Source of the DNA: Lentisphaerales bacterium
GTDB lineage: Bacteria; Verrucomicrobiota; Lentisphaeria; Lentisphaerales; Lentisphaeraceae
Assembly (NCBI GenBank): GCA_022446985.1
Contig: JAKVBD010000037.1
Span: forward strand, 1-49,489
Length of the DNA: 49,489 bases
Direction of reading: 5' to 3'
Shown here: positions 17,812-25,496 of the stretch, one piece after another
Position numbering within the stretch: position 1 is the stretch's first letter
Layout: each line of letters opens with the position of its first letter
The notes under the pieces: generated by a model
The model's database searches: none
What the model was told of the DNA's origin: nothing
The model's input: the letters and a program-made list of their open reading frames with translations, nothing else
Program-made: the position numbers and the translations under genes

Positions 17812-18930
17812 ATGAGAATATTTGTTACAGCTTTTATGTGTTTAGGTAGCCTGTGGGCAAGTGATTGGATCCCACATGAAATAGATAAGACCGGTCGGTC
17901 AAATTCTGTTTTAGCAGCAGATTATGATGGTGATGGAAAGATGGAAATTATTTCTTCCACTGCAGGAGAGGTTTGGCTAAGGCATGGAGAAGGCCATCAA
18001 GATAAGCATAGAGTCGCTAAATTAATTAATAAGCAGCACAGAGAAAGTTGTATGCACAGCTGTTTAATGGATGTCGACAATGATGGAGATCTGGATTTTG
18101 TTGGTAGCAGTAAAGAAGTTTTCTGGTTGGAGTGTCCGGATCAACCTTTGACGCAAGAGTGGAAACTACGGACCATTTCAAATGAGCTTAAGGGGACGCA
18201 TTGCCTGATTGCTTATGATGTCGATAAGGACGGAAAAGAGGAACTTGTTGCAAATAGTTTTGTAAATGGCGGAAAATACCCAGAATCTATTTGCTGGTTG
18301 GAGCCGGGGCAAAATAAAGAGAGCGCTTGGAGTATTTACTCTTTGGCAGACAAAGATGCACCTGGTGGCACTCACTACTTTGCTTGTGCTGACCTAAATG
18401 GTGATGGTTTGACTGATCTGGTCACAGGAGCGAAAGGCAAGCCATTTAAGAATGGCGATTATTTTGCAGCCTGGTATTCTGGTAAAGACCCTAAAATGCC
18501 ATGGCGTAAACAGATGATTTCAGATAATCAGTTACATGCGACTAATATCATACCGGCTCATGTTGATGGCGATGAGCACATGGATCTCATTGCGACTCGC
18601 GGTCATGGTAAAGGTGTTCTTTGGTTTAAAGGGCCTGATTGGAAGGCAAGTGAAATCGATACAAGTATGATTGAACCACACTCGCTTGATGTTGCTGATA
18701 TTGACGGTGACGGCGACACTCATTTAGCGACTTGTGGATTAGGTTCTAAGGTGGTTGCCTGGTATGAAAATGATGGCAATGGCAATTTTACTAAGCATGT
18801 AGTTGCGACGGATCAGGAATCTTATGATCTTCGTTTGGTCGATGTCGATAATGATGGTGATTTGGATATTATTAATGCCGGGCGAGCAACAGGGAATGTT
18901 GTCTGGTACGAAAATAGATTGAAGAAGTAA
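17812..18930 (+). CDS. Secreted FG-GAP/VCBS repeat beta-propeller protein
   Basis: A 372-residue protein from the ATG at 17812, which has AGGAG five bases upstream. The longer frame from 17758 lacks a signal. The signal peptide is MRIFVTAFMCLGSLWAS. About seven repeats each carry a calcium-binding D-x-D-x-D-G loop: ADYDGDGKMEI, MDVDNDGDLDF, YDVDKDGKEEL, ADLNGDGLTDL, a degenerate VDGDEHMDL, ADIDGDGDTHL and VDVDNDGDLDI. This predicts a seven-bladed propeller with integrin-like calcium loops. Such proteins are common in this phylum group, and the ligand is unknown. It stands alone, without a partner gene on the same strand. Confidence 0.85.
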   Translation: MRIFVTAFMCLGSLWASDWIPHEIDKTGRSNSVLAADYDGDGKMEIISSTAGEVWLRHGEGHQDKHRVAKLINKQHRESCMHSCLMDVDNDGDLDFVGSSKEVFWLECPDQPLTQEWKLRTISNELKGTHCLIAYDVDKDGKEELVANSFVNGGKYPESICWLEPGQNKESAWSIYSLADKDAPGGTHYFACADLNGDGLTDLVTGAKGKPFKNGDYFAAWYSGKDPKMPWRKQMISDNQLHATNIIPAHVDGDEHMDLIATRGHGKGVLWFKGPDWKASEIDTSMIEPHSLDVADIDGDGDTHLATCGLGSKVVAWYENDGNGNFTKHVVATDQESYDLRLVDVDNDGDLDIINAGRATGNVVWYENRLKK

Positions 18931-19032
18931 TAAAAACGTAAAGTTTTTTATCCCCGTGATTCCAGTAGGTTTGGTCGTAAGAAGCTCATAATAAAGACGA
19001 GACGCCTGTGCTCCGAGCGGGAGAGTAAGTTT

Positions 19033-19070
19033 AAATAAAAAAGGCCGTCAGAACGAATTCTGACGACCAA
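19033..19070 (-). terminator. Rho-independent terminator after purM
   Basis: The stem CGTCAGAA / TTCTGACG has a four-base CGAA loop (19046-19065). On the minus strand it is followed by GGCCTTTTTTTATTTAAA. It ends the purM-bioB transcription unit. Confidence 0.75.
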
Positions 19071-19086
19071 GCCTACAAGAGTGCTT

Positions 19087-20271
19087 TTAATATTCGAAAG
19101 TACCGTATGGTGATTTTACGGTTACTTTATTGCCCTCGTTGTTTGATTCTATACGGCCAACTACCTGTGCAGGAACGTTGAAGCCTTTTGATATAGCGAT
19201 AATTTCATCTGCAATGTCTTCATCGACCATAAACTCAAGTCGATGGCCCATGTTGAAGACGGCATACATTTCCTGCCACTCAGTACCAGAGCATTCGTGA
19301 ATTTCTCTGAATAATGGAGGAGTATCAAATAGGTTATCTTTAATAAAGTGTAAGTTGCTACCGAACTTGCCGCATTTTGTTTGAGCACCACCACTACAAT
19401 GGATGATACCGCCAATTTTTGCTTTGCCGATATTGTCAAAAACAGATTTAACAATCGGAGCATAAGTTCTGGTAGGAGAAAGAACAGCTTTACCCATATC
19501 TATAGGCATGTCTGCTACTTTGTCAGTAAGTTTGTACTTACCGCTATAGACTAGATCGCGGTCTATGGCGTTTTCGTAGGATTCAGGGTACTTGTCAGCA
19601 TATTCTTTGCAGAAAACGTCGTGACGGGCAGAAGTAAGACCATTTGAGCCCATGCCGCCATTGTATTCATCTTCGTAGCTTGCTTGACCATGTGAAGCAA
19701 GGCCAACGATAACTTGACCAGGTTTCATGTTTGCAGCATCGATAACTTCTGAGCGCTTAAGTCTCGCTGAAGCAGTTGTGTCTACGATAACAGTGCGAAC
19801 AAGATCACCAACATCGGCAGTCTCGCCACCAGTGTTGATCATGGAGATGCCTTGTTTATTGTAAAATTCAATAATTTCTTCATTACCATTGATGATGGCA
19901 GAAATGACTTCACCAGGGATATTTTTGGCATTTCGGCCAATTGTTGAAGAAAGTAGGATATTATCTGTGATACCAACGCAAAGCATGTCGTCGATATTCA
20001 TGACTATTGAGTCTTGTGCGATGCCTTTCCAGACAGATAGGTCGCCAGTTTCTTTCCAGTAGAGATAAGCTAGAGAAGACTTTGTTCCTGCACCATCTGC
20101 GTGGACAACATTACAGTAATTTTCATCACCACCGAGAAAGTCGGGGATGATTTTACAAAAAGCCTGAGGGTAGAGACCTTTGTCAACGTTCTTAATTGCA
20201 GTGTGGACTTCTTTTTTTGAGTAAGAAACACCGCGTTGCTGATATCTCGATTGAGCTTCGTTATCTGACAT
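19087..20271 (-). CDS. purM: Phosphoribosylformylglycinamidine cyclo-ligase (AIR synthase)
   Basis: A 394-residue ATP-dependent enzyme closing the imidazole ring in purine synthesis (FGAM to AIR). The N-terminal RYQQRGVSYSKKEV and VVHADGAGTKSSLAYLY are recognisable PurM landmarks. DSIVMNIDDMLCVG is the metal/ATP Asp motif and INTGGETADVGDLVRT the core of the fold. At 394 residues it is longer than the roughly 345 of E. coli and resembles the longer type found in Bacteroidetes. It follows bioB after 18 bases. The functional link to biotin is unclear and may be only operonic. Confidence 0.88.
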   Translation of the reverse strand: MSDNEAQSRYQQRGVSYSKKEVHTAIKNVDKGLYPQAFCKIIPDFLGGDENYCNVVHADGAGTKSSLAYLYWKETGDLSVWKGIAQDSIVMNIDDMLCVGITDNILLSSTIGRNAKNIPGEVISAIINGNEEIIEFYNKQGISMINTGGETADVGDLVRTVIVDTTASARLKRSEVIDAANMKPGQVIVGLASHGQASYEDEYNGGMGSNGLTSARHDVFCKEYADKYPESYENAIDRDLVYSGKYKLTDKVADMPIDMGKAVLSPTRTYAPIVKSVFDNIGKAKIGGIIHCSGGAQTKCGKFGSNLHFIKDNLFDTPPLFREIHECSGTEWQEMYAVFNMGHRLEFMVDEDIADEIIAISKGFNVPAQVVGRIESNNEGNKVTVKSPYGTFEY

Positions 20272-20289
20272 TTTAAAACCTTAAAAAAT

Positions 20290-21387
20290 TTATGAGCAAC
20301 TTGTTTTAACACCACAGCCGGTGCCAACATTTGCAGTCTTTGGGTTCATGATATCTGGATTTTCGTCAATAGCGAATTTTTCAGCAGACTTTTCTTTAAG
20401 AGCTTCCAGGTTAATGCCATCAATGTCAAAGCCGGCATCTTCAATCATGCGGAAAGCTTTATGTTTACGGTCACCACGAGTTACCAGATAGCCTTCGATG
20501 AAAAGTGAGTTCGCAACAAAAAGAGCCATGCTCTGCAGACCTCTTAAGTGACCTTCACGGCCACCGCCCATACGCAGTTCAGCATCGGCGTTAATGAAAC
20601 GGAATACACAGAGAATGCGGATACATTTTTCTGGATTGAGCTGATCGAAATCAAATAGTTTGTTGCCTTCGACAGGAACCAGGAAATTTATTGGGATAGA
20701 AGGAACTTCTGCCTTTTTCAATTCATAGGCAACATCGAGTACATCTTCATCAGTTTCACCCATGCCGACAATCATACCAGAACAGTTACTTAAACCGGCT
20801 TTTTTGGCAGCGTTCATGGTATTCACTCGATCTTCATAAGTGTGCGTCGTAACGATGTTTGGCGTGTGGTTTTCAGAAGTATTTAAATTGTGATTGAGAC
20901 GGTCTAGGCCAGCTTCTTTAAATTGGACTGCTTGTTCATCGGAAACAAGACCTGCAGAGAGACATGTTTTAATGCCTACTTCTTCGTTAATTCTTTTGAT
21001 AATGCGAGTTAGCTCGTCTGCCTTCTTATCGTTTGGACCACGACCAGAGGAAACCATACAGTAGCGGTATACGCCTTTATTCTTGGCATCCAATGCGTCT
21101 GCGATAATATCATCTTCACTCTTCATCTTATAAGCATTGATATCTGCGTCAGATTCTTTTGACTGACCACAGTAGCCACAGTCTTCCGGGCAATAGCCGT
21201 TTTGAATATTGTTGATCTGGTGAACTTTTACTTTTTTACCAAAGTAGTTTTGGCGGATTTCACCAGCAGCCGCCACCAGCTTTATAAGGTCGATGTCAGG
21301 ACTCTGCAGTATAGAGAGGGCGTCTTCACGGGACATGATCTCACCGTTAAGAGCTTGTTCGGTCCATTTATTATAGTCAATCTTCAT
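20290..21387 (-). CDS. bioB: Biotin synthase
   Basis: A 365-residue radical SAM enzyme inserting sulfur into dethiobiotin. The radical SAM cluster motif is Cys66-x3-Cys70-x2-Cys73 in YCPEDCGYCGQS. The family segments GRGPNDKK, LNHNLNTSENHTPNI and GMIVGMGETDEDV are present. FRFINADAELRMGGGRE holds the arginine ligand of the second FeS cluster. A C-terminal tail of Cys residues (TGCGVKTSCS) ends the protein. It lies 13 bases downstream of the SH3 protein gene and upstream of purM, on one strand. Confidence 0.93.
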   Translation of the reverse strand: MKIDYNKWTEQALNGEIMSREDALSILQSPDIDLIKLVAAAGEIRQNYFGKKVKVHQINNIQNGYCPEDCGYCGQSKESDADINAYKMKSEDDIIADALDAKNKGVYRYCMVSSGRGPNDKKADELTRIIKRINEEVGIKTCLSAGLVSDEQAVQFKEAGLDRLNHNLNTSENHTPNIVTTHTYEDRVNTMNAAKKAGLSNCSGMIVGMGETDEDVLDVAYELKKAEVPSIPINFLVPVEGNKLFDFDQLNPEKCIRILCVFRFINADAELRMGGGREGHLRGLQSMALFVANSLFIEGYLVTRGDRKHKAFRMIEDAGFDIDGINLEALKEKSAEKFAIDENPDIMNPKTANVGTGCGVKTSCS

Positions 21388-21400
21388 TAAATCTGTATTC

Positions 21401-22999
21401 TCATTTACTCAATGGTTTAAATTCTTCCACATAAAGAATAGGTCTTGTCCAGCCTTCAAGTCTCTTCGAAACTCCGACAATTTCAACCTCTTTTAAATAA
21501 AAACTTTGCAATTCTTTTTTGCGACCCTTGAGATATGCTATGGCATAAAACTCTTCATTTACACGGGCGGCGAGTGCAAAGTCGACCAAGTGCTTATCAC
21601 TATCTCTTACTTGTAAAATGTAGCCAATCATTTTAACTCTTCCCGGAGCGAGAGCTTGTTCTGTGGTATATGTATTTATAAGAACTTCATTGACCTCATC
21701 TTTCAATTCGGGGAGTTCTTCTTTTTGTATCTGTTCTTCGGCATTTTTAAGTTCAGACATAAGACTGGGATAGTTAATCAGTTTGAATTTACAGTTTTGG
21801 ACGACTGTCATGAGTTCATCAAGTAGATATTTATCGGAGTTTTCCTGTGAGCGGATAAAAACGGAGCTATGACCAAAGTTTTCTCTATACGAAAGTAAAA
21901 CAGCCTCAATATATTCATTTGGGGTAGGGACTTTGCCAATGATTACACTGCTGTCTTTTTTTACCTGAATGGTGATGAAGCTGCTTTGAAGAAGTTTAGT
22001 ATCTTTCTTCATTTCTTCAGGAAGGATGATGTGATCATTCTTTAGGAGATTTGTAGGATCTTCAAAGAAGACTTTACCATTTACTTTCATGAGTGCATCA
22101 GCAATGTCTTGTTTTACATCTGCTGCAGCCTTTTCGGCAGCTTTGATAAAGGCGACAGTCTCATTGCCGGTTGCTTTATAGGCAGCTAGTAGGTCTTCTT
22201 TTGAAATAGGTTGTTTACCGAGGAATAATTGGTTATTTTCGTCAATGCTAACGATGATTTTTGTACTACGCTTTTTGATTAATTCTTCAAGTATCTTGGT
22301 AATAACCAGAAATTTCTTTTCTTCTGCAAGTTTAGCATCTATTGCAGCTTTTCTTTCTTCTTCCAGGCGTGCCAGCTCTTTCTCATTTTCTTCTTTTTCT
22401 TTCATGAGAGCAGCCAGTTTTTGTTTGGCTTCTTCTGCAGCCAGCTTTTCTTTGGCAACTTGTTCTTCGAGGTCTTTGAGTTCTTCGTTAGTTTTAGACT
22501 CTTCTTTTTCTTCTACGGCCTTTACTTCATTCAATATATCGTTTTCGCTGTCATTGCGAGCTACCATTAGTGGTTCAAGTTTGACGTAGGCTGCGCTGAC
22601 CCAGACATGGGCAGACGCTGGAGCTTTGATTTTAGCCCATACTTCTTTTTTGATTTCAAGAACTTCAACTTTATCGCCTTTGTTAACTTTACCTATGATT
22701 GTATAAGCAATATTGGCTCCGGCACGTACATTGACACTGTCGCCGGTAATAATTCCATGATCGATATACTTGTTTGAAATCCAACCAGACACCGACTTTG
22801 GGGCGACAAGTTTGAGCCAACCATTGTTTTCTTCAACGACTTTAACGTTGTCACCTTTCATAAGCTGGCCGACAACTTCATAGCGTGTGCCAGGTTTAGC
22901 TCGCATACGCAGTTTGGAGCCGGTGACTGTGCCTTTACGTATCTCTTCTGCAGAAATAAAGCCAGCCATTAAAAAAATAAGTGTCAGGAAAAATCTCAT
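21401..22999 (-). CDS. Secreted protein with two bacterial SH3 domains and a coiled coil
   Basis: A 532-residue protein. A signal peptide (MRFFLTLIFLMAGFISA) is followed by two SH3b domains at about residues 20-80 and 82-142 (KLRMRAKPGTRYEVVGQLMK; VNVRAGANIAYTIIGKVNKG). A long charged coiled coil follows (about 150-235, rich in EEAKQKLAALMKEKEE). A C-terminal part of unknown fold contains a final RVKMIGYILQVRDSDKHLVD segment. SH3b domains usually bind peptidoglycan, so a periplasmic or cell-wall sensing role is plausible. The ribosome site is AGGAGG. It sits between a membrane protein gene and bioB. Confidence 0.78.
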   Translation of the reverse strand: MRFFLTLIFLMAGFISAEEIRKGTVTGSKLRMRAKPGTRYEVVGQLMKGDNVKVVEENNGWLKLVAPKSVSGWISNKYIDHGIITGDSVNVRAGANIAYTIIGKVNKGDKVEVLEIKKEVWAKIKAPASAHVWVSAAYVKLEPLMVARNDSENDILNEVKAVEEKEESKTNEELKDLEEQVAKEKLAAEEAKQKLAALMKEKEENEKELARLEEERKAAIDAKLAEEKKFLVITKILEELIKKRSTKIIVSIDENNQLFLGKQPISKEDLLAAYKATGNETVAFIKAAEKAAADVKQDIADALMKVNGKVFFEDPTNLLKNDHIILPEEMKKDTKLLQSSFITIQVKKDSSVIIGKVPTPNEYIEAVLLSYRENFGHSSVFIRSQENSDKYLLDELMTVVQNCKFKLINYPSLMSELKNAEEQIQKEELPELKDEVNEVLINTYTTEQALAPGRVKMIGYILQVRDSDKHLVDFALAARVNEEFYAIAYLKGRKKELQSFYLKEVEIVGVSKRLEGWTRPILYVEEFKPLSK

Positions 23000-23007
23000 T
23001 TATCCTC

Positions 23008-23754
23008 CTATTTGATAAGTAGAATGCCGATGATAAGGCTAATGCATAAAATGACTTCACTCAGGGTGCGATTGATTTCATCGTTGACGATTTCAATTTT
23101 CTTAAGTGATAGTCGTATGGCAAATTGATGAAAGAAGTAAGCCGCAGCAGTTGCAATGATTACTGGAATGAGGTGGCGGTGAAGGATGCAACTAACTAAA
23201 ACAAAGATTCCGCAATAGGTGAAAACTTCTATATCGATGTGTTTTTTATCCTTGATAAGGCCTGTTTGTTGAGCTCCTGCAAGTAATGAGCTGTTTGCTA
23301 AGGTAAAAGCATAAATCAGCCAAAATGTTTGGCCAGAACTAATGATGGCAGTTAAGCAAAGGATTTTACAAAGTGTAAGAGCGTTAAAGAAAATGACATT
23401 GTAGTGTTCGCTAATATTTGTTGATTCATAATATTCAGCTTGCCACTTACCAGCGAAGTCTCCGAACCACGAGAGTGAGCCCATAGTTTTACCGCGATTG
23501 GCCCAGGTATTAAAGGCAATAATGGCTAAGCTTGAAACCAGGGCGACACCAATAGAAATGTGTCCAGTGAATTGGCTATCGGCAATTTTGATTTTTTCGG
23601 CAAAGAAGTAAGTGAAAAAAAGGGCGATCATCCAGCAAGCGAGAGCTTGAAGAACAGCGGCTAAAAAAATGAGTTTTATTGGAGAAGATGAGTTTTTATC
23701 CCTGCCATTGAGAAGCTGCCAGCCACTTTTGACTTGTTCAATGTATTTTTCCAT
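23008..23754 (-). CDS. Integral membrane protein of unknown function
   Basis: From the ATG at 23754 this encodes 248 residues; a GTG at 23787 would add 11. Five to seven hydrophobic segments are visible, including LIFLAAVLQALACWMIALFF, ISIGVALVSSLAIIAF, VFTYCGIFVLVSCIL and LSEVILCISLIIGILLI. A central soluble stretch has TMGSLSWFGDFAGKWQAEYY. I see no catalytic motif I can name. CobS-like cobalamin synthase was considered but its DGLADT motif is absent. It is the first gene of the run leading to purM and ends nine bases before the SH3 protein gene. Confidence 0.6.
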   Translation of the reverse strand: MEKYIEQVKSGWQLLNGRDKNSSSPIKLIFLAAVLQALACWMIALFFTYFFAEKIKIADSQFTGHISIGVALVSSLAIIAFNTWANRGKTMGSLSWFGDFAGKWQAEYYESTNISEHYNVIFFNALTLCKILCLTAIISSGQTFWLIYAFTLANSSLLAGAQQTGLIKDKKHIDIEVFTYCGIFVLVSCILHRHLIPVIIATAAAYFFHQFAIRLSLKKIEIVNDEINRTLSEVILCISLIIGILLIK

Positions 23755-23871
23755 TTCGGGTAAACGCTGCCTTAAGATTAAAATCACTGCAATTATGCAT
23801 CCAATTTAGCACGAATTCATGCTTTAACTTACTGCTGAAAGAAAAAAACTTATTTTTTCTCAGAAGCTTTC

Positions 23872-23899
23872 TTGTAAATGAAAAACGGTCTGATATACT
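23872..23899 (+). promoter_or_regulatory. Sigma-70-type promoter for tRNA-Asp
   Basis: TTGTAA (23872-23877), a 16-base spacer and TATACT (23894-23899). The expected start lies a few bases before the tRNA at 23916. Confidence 0.55.
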
Positions 23900-23915
23900 C
23901 CTTCCACCCCAAAGC

Positions 23916-23992
23916 GGGGGTGTAGCTCAATTGGTTAGAGCGCCTGCCTGTCACGCAGGAGGCCGCGGGTTCGAGTCCCGTCACTCCCGCCA
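23916..23992 (+). tRNA. tRNA-Asp (GTC)
   Basis: A complete 77-base cloverleaf. The acceptor GGGGGTG pairs with CACTCCC, the D arm is GCTC...GAGC, and the anticodon stem CCTGC/GCAGG has loop CTGTCAC, giving anticodon GTC. The T arm is GCGGG-TTCGAGT-CCCGT. Discriminator G and CCA are encoded. Confidence 0.95.
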
Positions 23993-24136
23993 TTTCTTCT
24001 TTTCTTTTTTTGATTCAATTTATAGATCTTTTTGCTTTGCTCGTTTGAGCTATTCATCGATGATATTTATGGGGATCTAATAAAAAAATATTCAGCTTTT
24101 TTGTAGGTTGGCTTCTTTGTTAGACATCATGTATTC

Positions 24137-24435
24137 ATGGAGTTGAAAGTAAGACTGGAATCTACAGGACTTGTTTAGTTCTCACTTTAATTTTTCCTCT
24201 TGCTGGATGTAAAACTTTTCTTGATCAAGAAGGGTTTTGTTGTATACTGGGCCCCAATCGAGTTTATGGTGGAACGCGATTAACATTTCAGATGTACGAA
24301 TCATAGAGTGTTGAGAGTTTAGGGTACTCCAGTTTATTTTCTCTTAGTCTTTTTAATCCTATAGATCTTCCATTATGTATAGTTGCAGACACTTTTCTGT
24401 TAGCAAAGATGTTTGTATTGGTATTTAGCTTTTAA
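24137..24435 (+). pseudogene. YceK/YidQ-like lipoprotein gene, decayed
   Basis: An ATG at 24137 opens MELKVRLESTGLV and then meets TAG. The next frame gives VLTLIFPLAGCKTF, a lipobox with Cys, then GPNRVYGGTRLTFQMYES. An in-frame TAG follows at 24304-24306, and after it SVESLGYSSLFSLSLF and NPIDLPLCIVADTFLLAKMF up to a TAA at 24433. The pair YGGTR and DLPL-x-VADT-x-LL is, from memory, the signature of the small YceK/YidQ (DUF1375) lipoproteins. So one frameshift and one nonsense codon break an otherwise full-length gene. It lies between two tRNA genes. Confidence 0.68.
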
Positions 24436-24548
24436 GGGAGGAGAGGCAAAGGCTTCAAGCTGAAGAATATTTTTGCCGTAAGAGGCATAAACGAAGTCAG
24501 CAAATGTAGAAGGATGGTATATCAAAGTGAATGATAAAAAGAAAAGAG

Positions 24549-24635
24549 CGGAGAGAGAGAGATTCGAACTCTCGGTACCGTTACCAGTACACCTCCTTAG
24601 CAGGGAGGCGCTTTCAACCACTCAGCCATCTCTCC
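24549..24635 (-). tRNA. tRNA-Ser (GCT)
   Basis: An 87-base class II tRNA. The acceptor GGAGAGA pairs with TCTCTCC, the anticodon stem CCTCC/GGAGG has loop CTGCTAA, giving GCT (serine AGC/AGT codons). There is a long variable arm and the T arm GAGAG-TTCGAAT-CTCTC. CCA is not encoded. Confidence 0.93.
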
Positions 24636-24733
24636 AGATTGCGAATGCGAAAGTATAATACTTCAGGGTCACTTAAGATCAACTTAAATAGGATAGAAAA
24701 TCAGGCTTTTTTTAAAGAGCTTTTAAGCACGAA

Positions 24734-25192
24734 TTAAGAGATAGAGAAATCTGTTTGACGCATAGCTTCGTAAAGTGCTATGGAAACGCTATTTGCGAGA
24801 TTGTGGCTTCTGCTGTTTTGACCTGGCATAGGTATAAGGAAGAGATCATCTTCATAAATTTTGTAGAAGTCCCTAGGGAGTCCGTCGCTTTCGTTGCCAA
24901 AGACGAGGTAATCGTGTTTGGTGAATTCTATGTCGTAAAGACTCTTTTTGCCTCTAGTGCTTAGAAAGGACATAGATTGCGGCTGTTCGGAGTCAAGGAA
25001 GGACTGCCAATCCGGGTGTATGGTTACATCGAGATGCTTCCAGTAGTCCATGCCGGCTTTCTTGATGTGTTTGTCATCTATTATAAAACCAAGTGGTTCT
25101 ATTAAATGAAGTCGGGCATCTGTGCAAACACACAGGCGCCCGATAGCCCCCGTATTTTGGGGGATGAGTGGTGCTACTAAAACTATATTCAT
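24734..25192 (-). CDS. trmL: tRNA (cytidine/uridine-2'-O-)-methyltransferase TrmL
   Basis: A 152-residue SPOUT methyltransferase that methylates the ribose of wobble position 34 in leucine tRNAs. PLIPQNTGAIGRLCVCTD is motif 1, YLVFGNESDGLP motif 2 and MPGQNSRSHNLANSVSIALYE motif 3, which forms the SAM-binding trefoil knot. Length and motif spacing match TrmL. The ATG follows the stop of the small lipoprotein gene by a single base, so translation is probably coupled. It is the last gene of a minus-strand run starting with the coiled-coil protein. Confidence 0.93.
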   Translation of the reverse strand: MNIVLVAPLIPQNTGAIGRLCVCTDARLHLIEPLGFIIDDKHIKKAGMDYWKHLDVTIHPDWQSFLDSEQPQSMSFLSTRGKKSLYDIEFTKHDYLVFGNESDGLPRDFYKIYEDDLFLIPMPGQNSRSHNLANSVSIALYEAMRQTDFSIS

Positions 25193-25193
25193 T

Positions 25194-25364
25194 TTAGTAA
25201 GGTATATTTAAACCCTGGTTTTCCCAGCTGGCCGGGCGGCTCCATGGTTTGTCGTCGATATACTCATCATCCTCAAAAACAGAACAGCCTGCCAAAGGCA
25301 GGCTGATGAGAACGATAAGTAATACTTGTTTTATTGACTTGAAGTCCAAGTACTTACATTCCAT
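25194..25364 (-). CDS. Small lipoprotein with PWSRPASWE motif
   Basis: A 56-residue open frame. A basic and hydrophobic leader ends in the lipobox SLPLAGC (Cys at about 27), followed by an acidic stretch and KPWSRPASWENQG. Similar tiny lipoproteins ending in a PW-x-x-P-x-x-WE type motif occur, to my recollection, in other PVC bacteria. The start overlaps the upstream 48-residue gene by 34 bases, and the stop lies one base before trmL, supporting a translated, coupled gene. Function unknown; envelope location expected. Confidence 0.62.
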   Translation of the reverse strand: MECKYLDFKSIKQVLLIVLISLPLAGCSVFEDDEYIDDKPWSRPASWENQGLNIPY

Positions 25365-25477
25365 AAATTTTCTGATCCTACGTAGTATTCTGCTTCTTGA
25401 ATAATAAACACAAGCGAAGCTACGAGGAGACAGAAAGTCAGAAACTGAACTAAGAATGTTAATTTTGACTTGAGCAT
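25331..25477 (-). CDS. Small single-pass membrane protein
   Basis: A 48-residue frame with MLKSK followed by a hydrophobic helix (LTFLVQFLTFCLLVASLVFI) and a short polar tail EAEYYVGSENLWN. A GGAG ribosome site lies eight bases before the ATG. It begins 20 bases after the coiled-coil gene and overlaps the small lipoprotein gene. Gene compactness suggests it is real, but nothing in it identifies a function. Confidence 0.5.
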   Translation of the reverse strand: MLKSKLTFLVQFLTFCLLVASLVFIIQEAEYYVGSENLWNVSTWTSSQ

Positions 25478-25496
25478 TGTCTGTCTCCGTTACTAA

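Noticed and set aside
23008..23754. Cobalamin synthase (CobS) for the membrane protein
   Set aside because: Similar size and helix number, but the conserved DGLADT-type motif is absent.
24400..24621. A 73-residue minus-strand open frame
   Set aside because: It overlaps the tRNA-Ser gene and has no recognisable sequence; it is chance.
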